From Parvibaculum indicum (GTDB lineage Bacteria > Pseudomonadota > Alphaproteobacteria > Parvibaculales > Parvibaculaceae): a stretch of 64,000 bases of DNA. The notes beneath the pieces were generated by a model. That model made no database searches. It saw only the letters and a program-made list of their open reading frames with translations, and was not told the DNA's origin. This document shows positions 52,850-60,610 of the stretch, in pieces (within the stretch, counting starts at the first letter, position 1; every line of letters starts with the position of its first letter). The DNA lies in the NCBI RefSeq assembly GCF_011762095.1, contig NZ_JAASQO010000009.1, positions 124,001 to 188,000 of the forward strand, written 5' to 3'. Both the position numbers and the translations under genes were made by a program.

Positions 52850-53665
52850 ATGACCCAGGACCTGAAGATAGCCGTGACCGGCGCCGCCGGGCGCATGGGG
52901 CGCACGATCCTCAAGATCGTGCACGAGACCCCGGGCGTCGCCATCGGGGGCGGCATCGAGGCGGAAGGCTCGCCGCATCTGCGCGTCGATCTCGGGGAGC
53001 TGGCGGGCCTTGCCCACAAGCTCGGCCTCGAGGCGACGAGCGACGCAGGCGCCGTGATCTCCGCTTGCGACGCTATCATCGACTTCACCCGGCCAGCGGC
53101 GAGTGTCGCCTTTGCGCAGGAAGCGGCAAAGGCGGGCAAGGTGCATGTGATCGCGACCACGGGCTTCACCGATGAGGATGAAGCCGCCATCGCGGAAGCG
53201 GCAAAGAGCGCCATCATCGTCAAGGCGGGCAATATGAGCCTTGGCGTCAATCTGCTCGCGGCGCTGGTGCGGCAGGCCGCGCGTGCACTGGATGCGAGCT
53301 GGGATGTGGAAATCGTCGAGATGCATCACCGTCACAAGGTGGATGCGCCCTCCGGCACGGCGCTGATGCTGGGCGAAGCGGCGGCGGAAGGGCGCGACAT
53401 CCCGCTCAAGGACAATTTCGAGAGCGGGCGCGACGGCATTACCGGCGAACGCAAGGAAGGCGCGATCGGCTTTGCCGCGCTTCGGGGCGGTTCGGTGGTT
53501 GGCGAGCATCAGGCGATCTTCGCCGGCGCGCATGAGCGCCTCGTGCTCGGGCATATCGCGGAAGACCGCGGCATCTTCGCGCGCGGCGCCGTCAAGGCAG
53601 CGCTTTGGGCGCAGGGCAGGAAGCCCGGCCTCTATGACATGGCCGACGTGCTCGGCATCAATTAA
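52850..53665 (+). CDS. dapB: 4-hydroxy-tetrahydrodipicolinate reductase
   Basis: DapB reduces 4-hydroxy-tetrahydrodipicolinate in lysine and diaminopimelate synthesis. The 271-aa product begins IAVTGAAGRMGRTIL (NAD(P) loop), with CDAIIDFTRPAAS and HVIATTGFTDEDE. The catalytic signature is VEIVEMHHRHKVDAPSGTALMLGEA (the His-His pair and Lys), ending AVKAALWAQGRKPGLYDMADVLGI. ATG 52850 has the correct N-terminus; the frame extends 28 codons upstream without support. gpmA follows after 39 nt, a typical alphaproteobacterial pair. Confidence 0.97.
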   Translation: MTQDLKIAVTGAAGRMGRTILKIVHETPGVAIGGGIEAEGSPHLRVDLGELAGLAHKLGLEATSDAGAVISACDAIIDFTRPAASVAFAQEAAKAGKVHVIATTGFTDEDEAAIAEAAKSAIIVKAGNMSLGVNLLAALVRQAARALDASWDVEIVEMHHRHKVDAPSGTALMLGEAAAEGRDIPLKDNFESGRDGITGERKEGAIGFAALRGGSVVGEHQAIFAGAHERLVLGHIAEDRGIFARGAVKAALWAQGRKPGLYDMADVLGIN

Positions 53666-53704
53666 TCCAGACTTTCATCAGACCACAGAGCAAAGGAGCG
53701 AACC

Positions 53705-54337
53705 TTGGCCAACCTGCTTGTTCTCGTCCGTCATGGACAGAGTGACTGGAATAAGAAAAACCTTTTCACAGGCTGGCGCGATCCGGAGCTGACCGAGCAA
53801 GGCAAGGAAGAAGCCAGGGAAGCAGGCGAGGCGCTGAAGAAGGCCGGCTATCATTTCGACGTTGCCTATACCTCCGCGCTGACGCGCGCGCAGGAAACCA
53901 ATCGCATCCTGCTCGAAGAACTCGGTCAGAGCGATATCGAGATCGTAAAGGACCAGGCGCTGAACGAGCGCGACTATGGCGATCTTTCCGGCCTCAACAA
54001 GGACGATGCCCGCGAGAAATGGGGCGAGGAACAGGTGCATATCTGGCGCCGTTCCTTCGACGTGCCGCCGCCCGGCGGCGAAAGCCTGAAGATGACGGCG
54101 GAACGAGTGCTGCCCTATTACGAGGCGAACATCCTGCCGCGCGTACTGAAGGGCGAGAAGGTGCTGGTCGCCGCGCATGGCAACAGCCTGCGTGCGCTCG
54201 CCATGCAGCTCGACGGTCTTTCGGAAGACGAGATCACCAAGCTCAACATCGCGACCGGCGCGCCGATCGTCTATGAGCTGGACGACAACGGCAAGGTGCT
54301 TTCAAAGACAATGCTGATCGAGCGCGAGGCGCATTGA
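53705..54337 (+). CDS. gpmA: 2,3-bisphosphoglycerate-dependent phosphoglycerate mutase
   Basis: GpmA interconverts 3- and 2-phosphoglycerate in glycolysis. The 210-aa product shows [33 protein letters not shown] (catalytic RHG), [61 protein letters not shown], and [13 protein letters not shown] (second catalytic His). It is shorter than the E. coli enzyme, as in many alphaproteobacteria. The start is TTG 53705 with AAGGAG 7 nt upstream, so the unusual codon is well supported. It converges on the DUF2244 gene with a 10-nt gap. Confidence 0.96.
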   Translation: MANLLVLVRHGQSDWNKKNLFTGWRDPELTEQGKEEAREAGEALKKAGYHFDVAYTSALTRAQETNRILLEELGQSDIEIVKDQALNERDYGDLSGLNKDDAREKWGEEQVHIWRRSFDVPPPGGESLKMTAERVLPYYEANILPRVLKGEKVLVAAHGNSLRALAMQLDGLSEDEITKLNIATGAPIVYELDDNGKVLSKTMLIEREAH

Positions 54338-54347
54338 TCGCCTGACA

Positions 54348-54893
54348 TCAGGGAGTGGCGTGCTCCGCGATCCCATGATGCTGGGGTACGGCGCGCCATT
54401 CATGCAGGGCCCGGGAAAGCGCATCGGCGAAGTCCCGGCGCTCCGGCACGGAGAGGAACGAGGCGATCTCCAGGTCGCGGCCATGGCTGCGCAGGTGAAG
54501 CTCCGTCGTCTCGTCGGGATTTTCCTTCAGATCGAGCCGCACCCAATAGGGCTCGAAGCTGTAGCCCGTCGCCCGTCCATACTGATCGACGCGGCGCACG
54601 ATCAGCTCGTTCTCGCCGAGCTGGACGGTCTCATGGGCGCGGGCGGCGCGGTAGTTGGCGCGGAAGGCCCACCAGACCAGCGCCACGTCGAGCCCGCAAA
54701 AGGGGGCCACCAGCCAGGCGCCTTTCAGGGCGAAAAGAAAGCCCGCCAGGAAATTGACCCCGACCACGATCCCCATGACCACGAGGAAGCCCTGCCGCCC
54801 CAGCGAGCGATGGGGCGTGATGAGGGCGTTGAAATGCAGCGTCCCGTCCGCGGGCAAGACTGCGTGGCTGCGATGTTCCGGCAATGGCGTCAT
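54348..54893 (-). CDS. DUF2244 domain membrane protein
   Basis: The product has 181 aa. It has two adjacent transmembrane helices (FLVVMGIVVGVNFLAGFLFALKGAWLVAPFCGLDVALVWWAFR, about residues 35-77), then a cytoplasmic domain with ETVQLGENELIVRRVDQYGRATGYSFEPYWVRLDL and ELHLRSHGRDLEIASFLSVPERRDFADALSRAL. This is the DUF2244 pattern. The function is unknown; relatives are often near nth or cytochrome oxidase genes. ATG 54893 is chosen because the longer frame overlaps the divergent nth start region. It shares a 70-nt promoter space with nth. Confidence 0.85.
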   Translation of the reverse strand: MTPLPEHRSHAVLPADGTLHFNALITPHRSLGRQGFLVVMGIVVGVNFLAGFLFALKGAWLVAPFCGLDVALVWWAFRANYRAARAHETVQLGENELIVRRVDQYGRATGYSFEPYWVRLDLKENPDETTELHLRSHGRDLEIASFLSVPERRDFADALSRALHEWRAVPQHHGIAEHATP

Positions 54894-54963
54894 GGCTGTA
54901 TAGAATAGGGTTTGAGCCGCCGCCCGACAATGCGCGGTGGCGCCGCAGCCGGAGAGCCGATCC

Positions 54964-55611
54964 ATGCCCCTGATGAAGAAGCCCGCCATCGAAGAATTCT
55001 TCCGCCGCCTGCAAAAGGCGCTGCCGGAGCCGGAGACGGAGCTTCAATACCATAATCCCTACACGCTGCTGGTCGCCGTGGTGCTGTCGGCACAGGCGAC
55101 CGACAAGGGCGTCAACAAGGCGACCGAGAAGCTCTTCAAGATCGTCGATACGCCGCAGAAGATGGTGAAGCTGGGTCTCGGCAAGCTCACCGACCACATC
55201 AAGACGATCGGCCTTTACCGCAACAAGGCCAAGAATGTGATCGCGCTGTCCGAACAGCTCATCGCGCAACATGACGGCGAGGTACCTCGCTCGCGCGAGG
55301 CGCTGGAGGCGTTGCCGGGGGTGGGGCGCAAGACGGCCAATGTGGTGCTGAACGTCGCCTTTGGCGAGCCGACCATCGCGGTCGATACCCATATCTTTCG
55401 GGTCTCAAACCGGACGGGGCTTGCGCCGGGCAAGAATGTGCTGGAAGTCGAGCAGAAGCTCGAAAAGCGGGTGCCGGAAGAGTTCCGGCTCCATGCCCAT
55501 CACTGGCTCATTCTGCATGGGCGCTATGTCTGCAAGGCGCGCAAGCCCGACTGCCCGGCCTGTCCTGTGAACGATCTCTGTCTGTTCAAGGGAAAGACGG
55601 TGGCGGCGTAA
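54964..55611 (+). CDS. nth: Endonuclease III (base-excision repair glycosylase/AP lyase)
   Basis: Nth removes oxidised pyrimidines and nicks the backbone. The 215-aa product shows the HhH motif LPGVGRKTANVVLNVAF containing the catalytic Lys, then IAVDTHIFRVSNRTGL with the catalytic Asp. The C-terminal [4Fe-4S] site is CKARKPDCPACPVNDLC (C-X6-C-X2-C-X5-C). The start is ATG 54964 or 54973. It converges on the lipoprotein gene with 4 nt between stops. Confidence 0.97.
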   Translation: MPLMKKPAIEEFFRRLQKALPEPETELQYHNPYTLLVAVVLSAQATDKGVNKATEKLFKIVDTPQKMVKLGLGKLTDHIKTIGLYRNKAKNVIALSEQLIAQHDGEVPRSREALEALPGVGRKTANVVLNVAFGEPTIAVDTHIFRVSNRTGLAPGKNVLEVEQKLEKRVPEEFRLHAHHWLILHGRYVCKARKPDCPACPVNDLCLFKGKTVAA

Positions 55612-55615
55612 GGTC

Positions 55616-56014
55616 TCACGACATCGGCGCCGACCGCCTGGCGGCCACATCGTCGATACAGGCCTGCTTGTCGGCCGACCCGCCCTGGCGACGGCGGGCG
55701 TCGATATAGGTCGAGCCCATCCGGCCCTGATCGTCGGGATAGAAATAGACGAAGAGCGAGCATCCGCTTCCGCCATATTGCCAGATCTCCGAGCCCGGCT
55801 CGGTACGCCGGAAATCCGGCTGGCCGAGACGCCGTTCCAGCAGGTCCGGCGCAACGCCGACCAGACCGTCGGGCGTCAGCTTCTGCTGCGGCGGCAGGCT
55901 CGCCATCGCATCGCCACCGCGCGCATCGGGATATTGACGGGGCGTCTGACAACCGGCGAGCAGCAGCACCCCGCCCAGAACAAGACACAGGCGCAGATCA
56001 GGCCGCACGGGCAT
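55616..56014 (-). CDS. Small lipoprotein of unknown function
   Basis: The 132-aa product has a lipoprotein signal (LVLGGVLLLAGCQTP; lipidated Cys at residue 22). The mature domain reads LVGVAPDLLERRLGQPDFRRTEPGSEIWQYGGSGCSLFVYFYPD, which looks like the BamE/SmpA-type fold (a threshold of the sort LxGxPxxRRxEGxxxxWxY), followed by TYIDARRRQGG and ACIDDVAARR. The resemblance is by pattern only. Its start lies 17 nt inside the end of the EI24 gene, so the two are co-transcribed. Confidence 0.78.
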   Translation of the reverse strand: MPVRPDLRLCLVLGGVLLLAGCQTPRQYPDARGGDAMASLPPQQKLTPDGLVGVAPDLLERRLGQPDFRRTEPGSEIWQYGGSGCSLFVYFYPDDQGRMGSTYIDARRRQGGSADKQACIDDVAARRSAPMS

Positions 56015-56663
56015 TTATCCTTTTATAGGTGTGCACCATGAAGACCGTGCCGAAAACGGGTGCAAAAAGATTGAGAACCGGCACGGTAGCGAAGGCGGCG
56101 ATGGCAATGCCCGCCACGAAAACGCTCGGGAAGTAGCCGCGGCGCAACGCTCTCGTATCCTTCTCATCATGATGGCGCAGCGCGACCAGCTCGAAATACT
56201 CGCGGCCCACGAGATAGCCGTTCATGCCCCAGAAGACGATCACATTGGCGATAGGGATGAAGTAGAAGGGGAGCGCCACGAGATTGAAGACAATCAGCAC
56301 CAGCGTGAAACGCAACGCCGTTACGATGGAGCGGAAGAAGGGCTGATCGCGGCCCGGCGCATCGGATGGATAGTCCTTTTGTTCCACTTCCGCGGCGATG
56401 CTTTCCAGAAAAAGTCCCGCCACCAGCGTCGTAACCGGCAGGACGAGCGGAATCAGGATCACCACCGCGATGAAGCGGCTCAGAATGTCGATGATCGTGT
56501 CGAGCCAGTCCGTGCCCGTCAGGGGCATCGCATCGAGCCCCCATTGCGCGCCCGCGCCGAAAACGGCGAGCAGCAGAACGGTAAGACCCAGCGAAATCCA
56601 CATGACGCCACGGAAGGGGGGAGAGAAGGTTTCTCTCAGGGCGCGCACCGCATCGGAGATCAT
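55998..56663 (-). CDS. EI24-domain/CysZ-like membrane protein
   Basis: The product has 221 aa with about four to six helices and the EI24 family layout: MISDAVRALRETFSPPFRGVMWISLGLTVLLLAVFG at the start, then PLVLPVTTLVAGLFLESIAAEVEQKDYPSDAPG, ALPFYFIPIANVIVFWGMNGYLVGREYFELVALRHHDEKDTRALRRGYF, and NLFAPVFGTVFMVHTYKRI. The CysZ group includes sulfate transporters, but cys genes are not near and the function is unassigned. ATG 56663 is preferred over the longer frame. It overlaps the lipoprotein gene by 17 nt and diverges from adenosine kinase. Confidence 0.84.
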   Translation of the reverse strand: MISDAVRALRETFSPPFRGVMWISLGLTVLLLAVFGAGAQWGLDAMPLTGTDWLDTIIDILSRFIAVVILIPLVLPVTTLVAGLFLESIAAEVEQKDYPSDAPGRDQPFFRSIVTALRFTLVLIVFNLVALPFYFIPIANVIVFWGMNGYLVGREYFELVALRHHDEKDTRALRRGYFPSVFVAGIAIAAFATVPVLNLFAPVFGTVFMVHTYKRINARAA

Positions 56664-56825
56664 TCGCTCAAAATCCTTTGCACCAGGCCCGCGGGCGGGG
56701 AGCGGCGAGCTTAACGGGTCGATGTCGCGCGCGCAAACCCGCAGAAACCTGCGCTTTTGGACATGTCGCGCCACATCCCTATACTGCCGCGCGAACCCAC
56801 CCAAGTATCAACCAAGCTGAGGATC

Positions 56826-57824
56826 ATGACCGACCTGAAATTTGACGTGGCCGGCATCGGCAATGCGATCGTGGATGTGATCGCGCATGCGGATGACGAT
56901 TTTCTGATCGCGAACGGTATCGAAAAAGGCGCAATGACGCTGATCGACGCCGAGCGCGCGGAAACGCTCTATTCGAAGATGGGACAGGGCACGGAAGTGT
57001 CCGGCGGTTCCTGCGCCAACACGATTGCGGGGCTCGCATCGCTGGGCGGCAAGGCCGCCTTTTTCGGCAAGGTGCGCAAGGACCAGCTGGGCGATGTCTT
57101 CACCCATGACATCCGCTCGCTCGGCGTGCACTTCACCTCCGAGCCCGCGACCGACGGCGACCCGACGGCGCGCTGCCTCATTCTTGTGACGCCGGACGCC
57201 CAGCGCAGCATGAACACCTATCTCGGCGCGGCGCAGAACCTTTCCGTTTCCGATATCGATCCGGAAGCCATCAAGGCGTCCGCCATCACCTATATGGAAG
57301 GCTATCTGTGGGATCCGCCCAAGGCGAAGGAAGCCTTCCTGGAAGCGGCGAAGATCGCGCATGGCGCGGACCGCCTCGTCTCGCTGACGCTGTCGGACAG
57401 TTTCTGCGTCGACCGCTATCGCGACGAATTCCGCAAGCTCGCCAAGGAGGAGGTCGATCTTCTCTTCGCGAATGAAGCGGAAATCCTCTCGCTCTATGAG
57501 ACCGATGTCTTCGACGAAGCGCTGCAGAAGGTGCTGAAGGACTGCAAGTTCGCCGCGATCACGCGCTCCGAAGCGGGCTCGGTGGTCGTCGCCAATGGCG
57601 AGGTGCATGTCGCCGATGCCGAAAAGGTTTCCAAGGTCGTCGATACGACGGGCGCGGGCGACCAGTATGCGGGCGGCTTCCTTTACGGCCTGTCGCGCGG
57701 CAAGAGCCCGGTCGAATGCGCCCGGCTCGGCCATATGGCGGCGGCGGAGGTGATCTCCCATGTCGGCCCGCGGCCCGAGGTGAAGCTGTCCAACCTTGCG
57801 AAGGAACGCGGCCTCGTGGCGTAA
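56826..57824 (+). CDS. Adenosine kinase (PfkB family)
   Basis: This 332-aa ribokinase-fold sugar/nucleoside kinase is of the type annotated adenosine kinase in alphaproteobacteria. It shows VAGIGNAIVDVIAHADDDFL at the start, GTEVSGGSCANTIAGLASLGGKAAFFGKV (PfkB signature 1), LLFANEAEILSLY, and VVDTTGAGDQYAGGFLYGLSRG (signature 2 with the catalytic Asp and anion hole). The substrate is inferred from the family; purine salvage is likely. GAGGAT lies just before ATG 56826. A strong terminator follows 20 nt after the stop. Confidence 0.9.
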   Translation: MTDLKFDVAGIGNAIVDVIAHADDDFLIANGIEKGAMTLIDAERAETLYSKMGQGTEVSGGSCANTIAGLASLGGKAAFFGKVRKDQLGDVFTHDIRSLGVHFTSEPATDGDPTARCLILVTPDAQRSMNTYLGAAQNLSVSDIDPEAIKASAITYMEGYLWDPPKAKEAFLEAAKIAHGADRLVSLTLSDSFCVDRYRDEFRKLAKEEVDLLFANEAEILSLYETDVFDEALQKVLKDCKFAAITRSEAGSVVVANGEVHVADAEKVSKVVDTTGAGDQYAGGFLYGLSRGKSPVECARLGHMAAAEVISHVGPRPEVKLSNLAKERGLVA

Positions 57825-57845
57825 GCCAACGGCTTATGAAACGCG

Positions 57846-57875
57846 AAACCCCCGGTCGAAAGGCCGGGGGTTTTT
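57846..57875 (+). terminator. Intrinsic terminator between adenosine kinase and coaA
   Basis: AAACCCCCGGTC pairs with GGCCGGGGGTTT (one G-T pair) around a GAAA tetraloop, followed by TT on the plus strand. A short T-run also appears when read on the minus strand, so it can serve both convergent genes, though it is stronger for the plus strand. Confidence 0.9.
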
Positions 57876-57894
57876 CATTGGCCAATGCCGATGT

Positions 57895-58869
57895 TCAGAG
57901 TTTGCGCAGATAGACGTCGCGGATGCGGTGGTCGTCGCCCTTGCGCAGGATGAGATCGGCGCGCTGGCGGGTGGGAAGCACGTTCCTGTGCAGGTTCGCC
58001 AGGTTGATCGAGGTCCAGATCTGGTCCGCCGTCTCGACCGCTTCATCGTCCGAGAGCTTGGAATAACGATGGAAATAGGCGTCGGGATCCTTGAAGGAGG
58101 TTTCCCGCAGGCTCATGAAACGCTCGATATACCAGCGCCGGATCGCCTCCTCATCCGCATCGAGATAGATGGAAAAGTCGAAGAAGTCGGAAACGAAGGG
58201 GACGGGGTCTTCACCCTCGTCGGGCTTCCAGGGCTGCAGCACGTTGAGCCCTTCGACAATGAGAATGTCGGGGTTGCGAATGACGATCTCGTCGCCGGGT
58301 ACGATGTCATAGGTGTGATGCGAATAGACGGGCGCTGCTGCTTCCGCGCAACCCGACTTCACATTGGAGAGGAAGCGCAACAGCTTCTTGATATCGAAAC
58401 TCTCCGGAAAGCCCTTGCGGCCCATCAGATCGCGTTCGAGCAGGACCGCGTTAGGGTAGAGGAAGCCGTCGGTGGTAATCAGGTCCACCTTGGGATGGTT
58501 CGGCCAACGCGCGAGCAATGCCTGAAGAATACGCGAGGTCGTGGATTTGCCTACCGCAACGGAACCCGCCACGCCGATGATATAGGGAACCTTCGCCTGC
58601 TTGGTGCCCAGAAAGTCAGAGGTCACGCGGTAGAGTTCCTGCATCTCCGCCACATAAAGATTCAGCAGGCGCGACAGCGGGAGATAGATTTCCTCCACCT
58701 CGGCCAGCGAGACGCGCTCGCCGAAACCCTTCAGGCGTTCCAGATCCTCCGCCGAGAGCGGCAGCGGCGTATCCTCACGCAGTCTGCCCCAGCGTTCGGC
58801 GGTGAAATGGCGATAGGGTGAAAGAGTGGACGCCTTTTCGTATCCATCGGGGCTCGCACTGTCGGGCAT
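57895..58869 (-). CDS. coaA: Type I pantothenate kinase
   Basis: CoaA catalyses the first committed step of CoA synthesis. The 324-aa product shows the Walker [74 protein letters not shown], and [20 protein letters not shown]. Complete. It is the last gene of the his-region operon, 45 nt downstream of hisE, a common alphaproteobacterial linkage. Confidence 0.97.
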   Translation of the reverse strand: MPDSASPDGYEKASTLSPYRHFTAERWGRLREDTPLPLSAEDLERLKGFGERVSLAEVEEIYLPLSRLLNLYVAEMQELYRVTSDFLGTKQAKVPYIIGVAGSVAVGKSTTSRILQALLARWPNHPKVDLITTDGFLYPNAVLLERDLMGRKGFPESFDIKKLLRFLSNVKSGCAEAAAPVYSHHTYDIVPGDEIVIRNPDILIVEGLNVLQPWKPDEGEDPVPFVSDFFDFSIYLDADEEAIRRWYIERFMSLRETSFKDPDAYFHRYSKLSDDEAVETADQIWTSINLANLHRNVLPTRQRADLILRKGDDHRIRDVYLRKL

Positions 58870-58914
58870 CGTCTGGTTCCGGATCGCTGTTGCTCCGAGA
58901 GACGCTTTGACGGG

Positions 58915-59244
58915 TCAGCCCCGTTTGCGGCTCGCTTTTTCTTCCAGACCCGACTGGCCTTCGCGCCGGGCAATCTCCCCATAGACCTCCGTCGGGTCGA
59001 TGTCGAGGGCGGCCATGAGCACGAGCCAGTGGTAGAGCATGTCCGCCGCTTCGGTGACGACCTCGTCACGCTTCCCGGCGGATGCCGCGATCACCGTTTC
59101 CACCGCTTCTTCGCCGAGCTTCTGCGCGCATTTTTCCACGCCGCGATCCAGAAGTTTCGCCGTGTAGGAGGTTTCGGGCGAGGCTCCCTTGCGCGACATG
59201 ATCGTGCGGAAGAGGCCATCGAGTTGGGAGGCGTCGACGCCCAT
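58915..59244 (-). CDS. hisE: Phosphoribosyl-ATP pyrophosphatase
   Basis: HisE hydrolyses PR-ATP to PR-AMP, the second step of histidine synthesis. The 109-aa MazG-like all-alpha enzyme shows SYTAKLLDRGVEKCAQKLGEEAVETVIAA (metal-binding EExxE) and DEVVTEAADMLYHWLVLMAAL (ExxD). Monofunctional. It is separated from hisF by the pentapeptide-repeat and CYTH-CHAD genes, about 3 kb, whereas hisF-hisE are normally adjacent. Confidence 0.96.
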   Translation of the reverse strand: MGVDASQLDGLFRTIMSRKGASPETSYTAKLLDRGVEKCAQKLGEEAVETVIAASAGKRDEVVTEAADMLYHWLVLMAALDIDPTEVYGEIARREGQSGLEEKASRKRG

Positions 59245-59403
59245 CGGTCTGTCCTCAGGCTAAAGGAAATCGCCGGCGCCTTCGTTCATGCCGGCTCCAA
59301 AGGCGCTCACCTAGCAGATTTATCCACAAGTGGCCAGTAAACGGGAGGATGAGGCGGAAGCGCGAAGGGGTGAGAAACCGGAAAGGCCCGTCCCATTCTC
59401 GCG

Positions 59404-60480
59404 TCAACGGCGGGTGGAGAGCGCCGTGCCGGCAAGATCGCCCAGTTTCGCCCCGTCCTGGATGGCCTCGGTGAGGTCCGCGCCGCGAAGATCTGCGCCG
59501 CGCAAATCCGCATTGCGCAGATTGGCGCGTTTCAGCACCGTTTCGCGAAGGTCGGCGGCGGCCAGGAACGCTCGTTCGAAATTCACGTCGGCCAGGATCG
59601 CCTCATGGAAATCGGCACCGGCCAGAACGGCACCGGCAAAATCCATGCGCGACATATCCATTCGCGAAAAGTCGGCTCTTGCGCCTTTCGCCTCGTCGCT
59701 CTGAATCCAGAGCATATGGGCCGACAGCATTTTGGCGAGACGTTCCGGGCCCGGCGCACGGCGCGGCTTTTCGGCCAGCATCATGTCGCCGTTATTCGCC
59801 GTCGCCTCGTCCATGACGGCGCGGCGGAAATCGGCTTCGGAGAGGTTTGCCCCGACAAGCGAGACGCCGGTCAGTTCCGCCCCATTAAAACTTGCGCCGC
59901 GAAGGTCGGCGCCCTGCAGGGTCGCTCCCGAGATGTCGGCGCCTTCGAAGTCGGCGCCCTGCAGCTTGCACTCCGACATGTTCGTGCCGAGAAGCTTGGC
60001 CCCGCGAAAGGAAGAGTTTTCCCGGCCCGACGGTGCGTCGGTTCCGCGCTTGATGACCGAGCCGCGCCGCAGATCCGCGCCGGCAAGTTCCGCCCCGGAA
60101 AGCTCCGCATTCTCGAAATGCGCGCCACGCAGATCGGCGCGGGCGAAATTCGTCCGGGTCAGATTGGCGTCGTCGAACCCGGCGCCGAAAAGATTCGTAC
60201 CCTTGAAGGCTGCGTCTTCGAGATTGGCGCCGGAGAAATCGCAACCGATGAAATGGCCCTGCGAGAAATTCAGGCCGCGGAAATCGAGACCGGAGAGATC
60301 GCATTCCTTCATCACCACGCACCAGCCATTGGGCACGCCACGCAGATAGCGAATATGGAAATCGGCAATCCGGCGAAGCGCGTCCTGCGATATGCGGCGA
60401 CCCACAATCGCCTGGCCTTCTCGAGGGGCGACCGCGCGGGGCTTGTTTTCCTTGCGGCTGGGCGCCGGAGACGAACTCAT
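59404..60480 (-). CDS. Pentapeptide-repeat protein
   Basis: The product has 358 aa. After a basic N-terminal tail and a short region with a VVMKECDLSGLDFRGLNF block, two long arrays of A(D/N)LXX-type pentapeptides run from about residue 60 to 225 (for example ANLEDAAFKGTNLFGAGFDDANLTRTNF, ADLRGAHFENAELSGAELAGADL) and from about 290 to the end. They are separated by a helix-rich insert (MLAEKPRRAPGPERLAKMLSAHMLWIQSDEAKG). The right-handed quadrilateral beta-helix is certain. Some relatives mimic DNA and inhibit gyrase (Qnr/MfpA), but the insert and the lack of the Qnr loops make that unproven. GGGAT lies 10 nt before ATG 60480. It lies within the his operon. Confidence 0.88.
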   Translation of the reverse strand: MSSSPAPSRKENKPRAVAPREGQAIVGRRISQDALRRIADFHIRYLRGVPNGWCVVMKECDLSGLDFRGLNFSQGHFIGCDFSGANLEDAAFKGTNLFGAGFDDANLTRTNFARADLRGAHFENAELSGAELAGADLRRGSVIKRGTDAPSGRENSSFRGAKLLGTNMSECKLQGADFEGADISGATLQGADLRGASFNGAELTGVSLVGANLSEADFRRAVMDEATANNGDMMLAEKPRRAPGPERLAKMLSAHMLWIQSDEAKGARADFSRMDMSRMDFAGAVLAGADFHEAILADVNFERAFLAAADLRETVLKRANLRNADLRGADLRGADLTEAIQDGAKLGDLAGTALSTRR

Positions 60481-60610
60481 TTTTTCGCGATCCCGATACT
60501 CTGGTGCAAATTCGGCAAGCGTTTCACCGAGCGTAGCGACGAGTATTTCCGAAATGATTAACCCCACGGAAAATTTCGCCGGGCCGCAATAGGGCTGGAA
60601 TAGAACGGCG

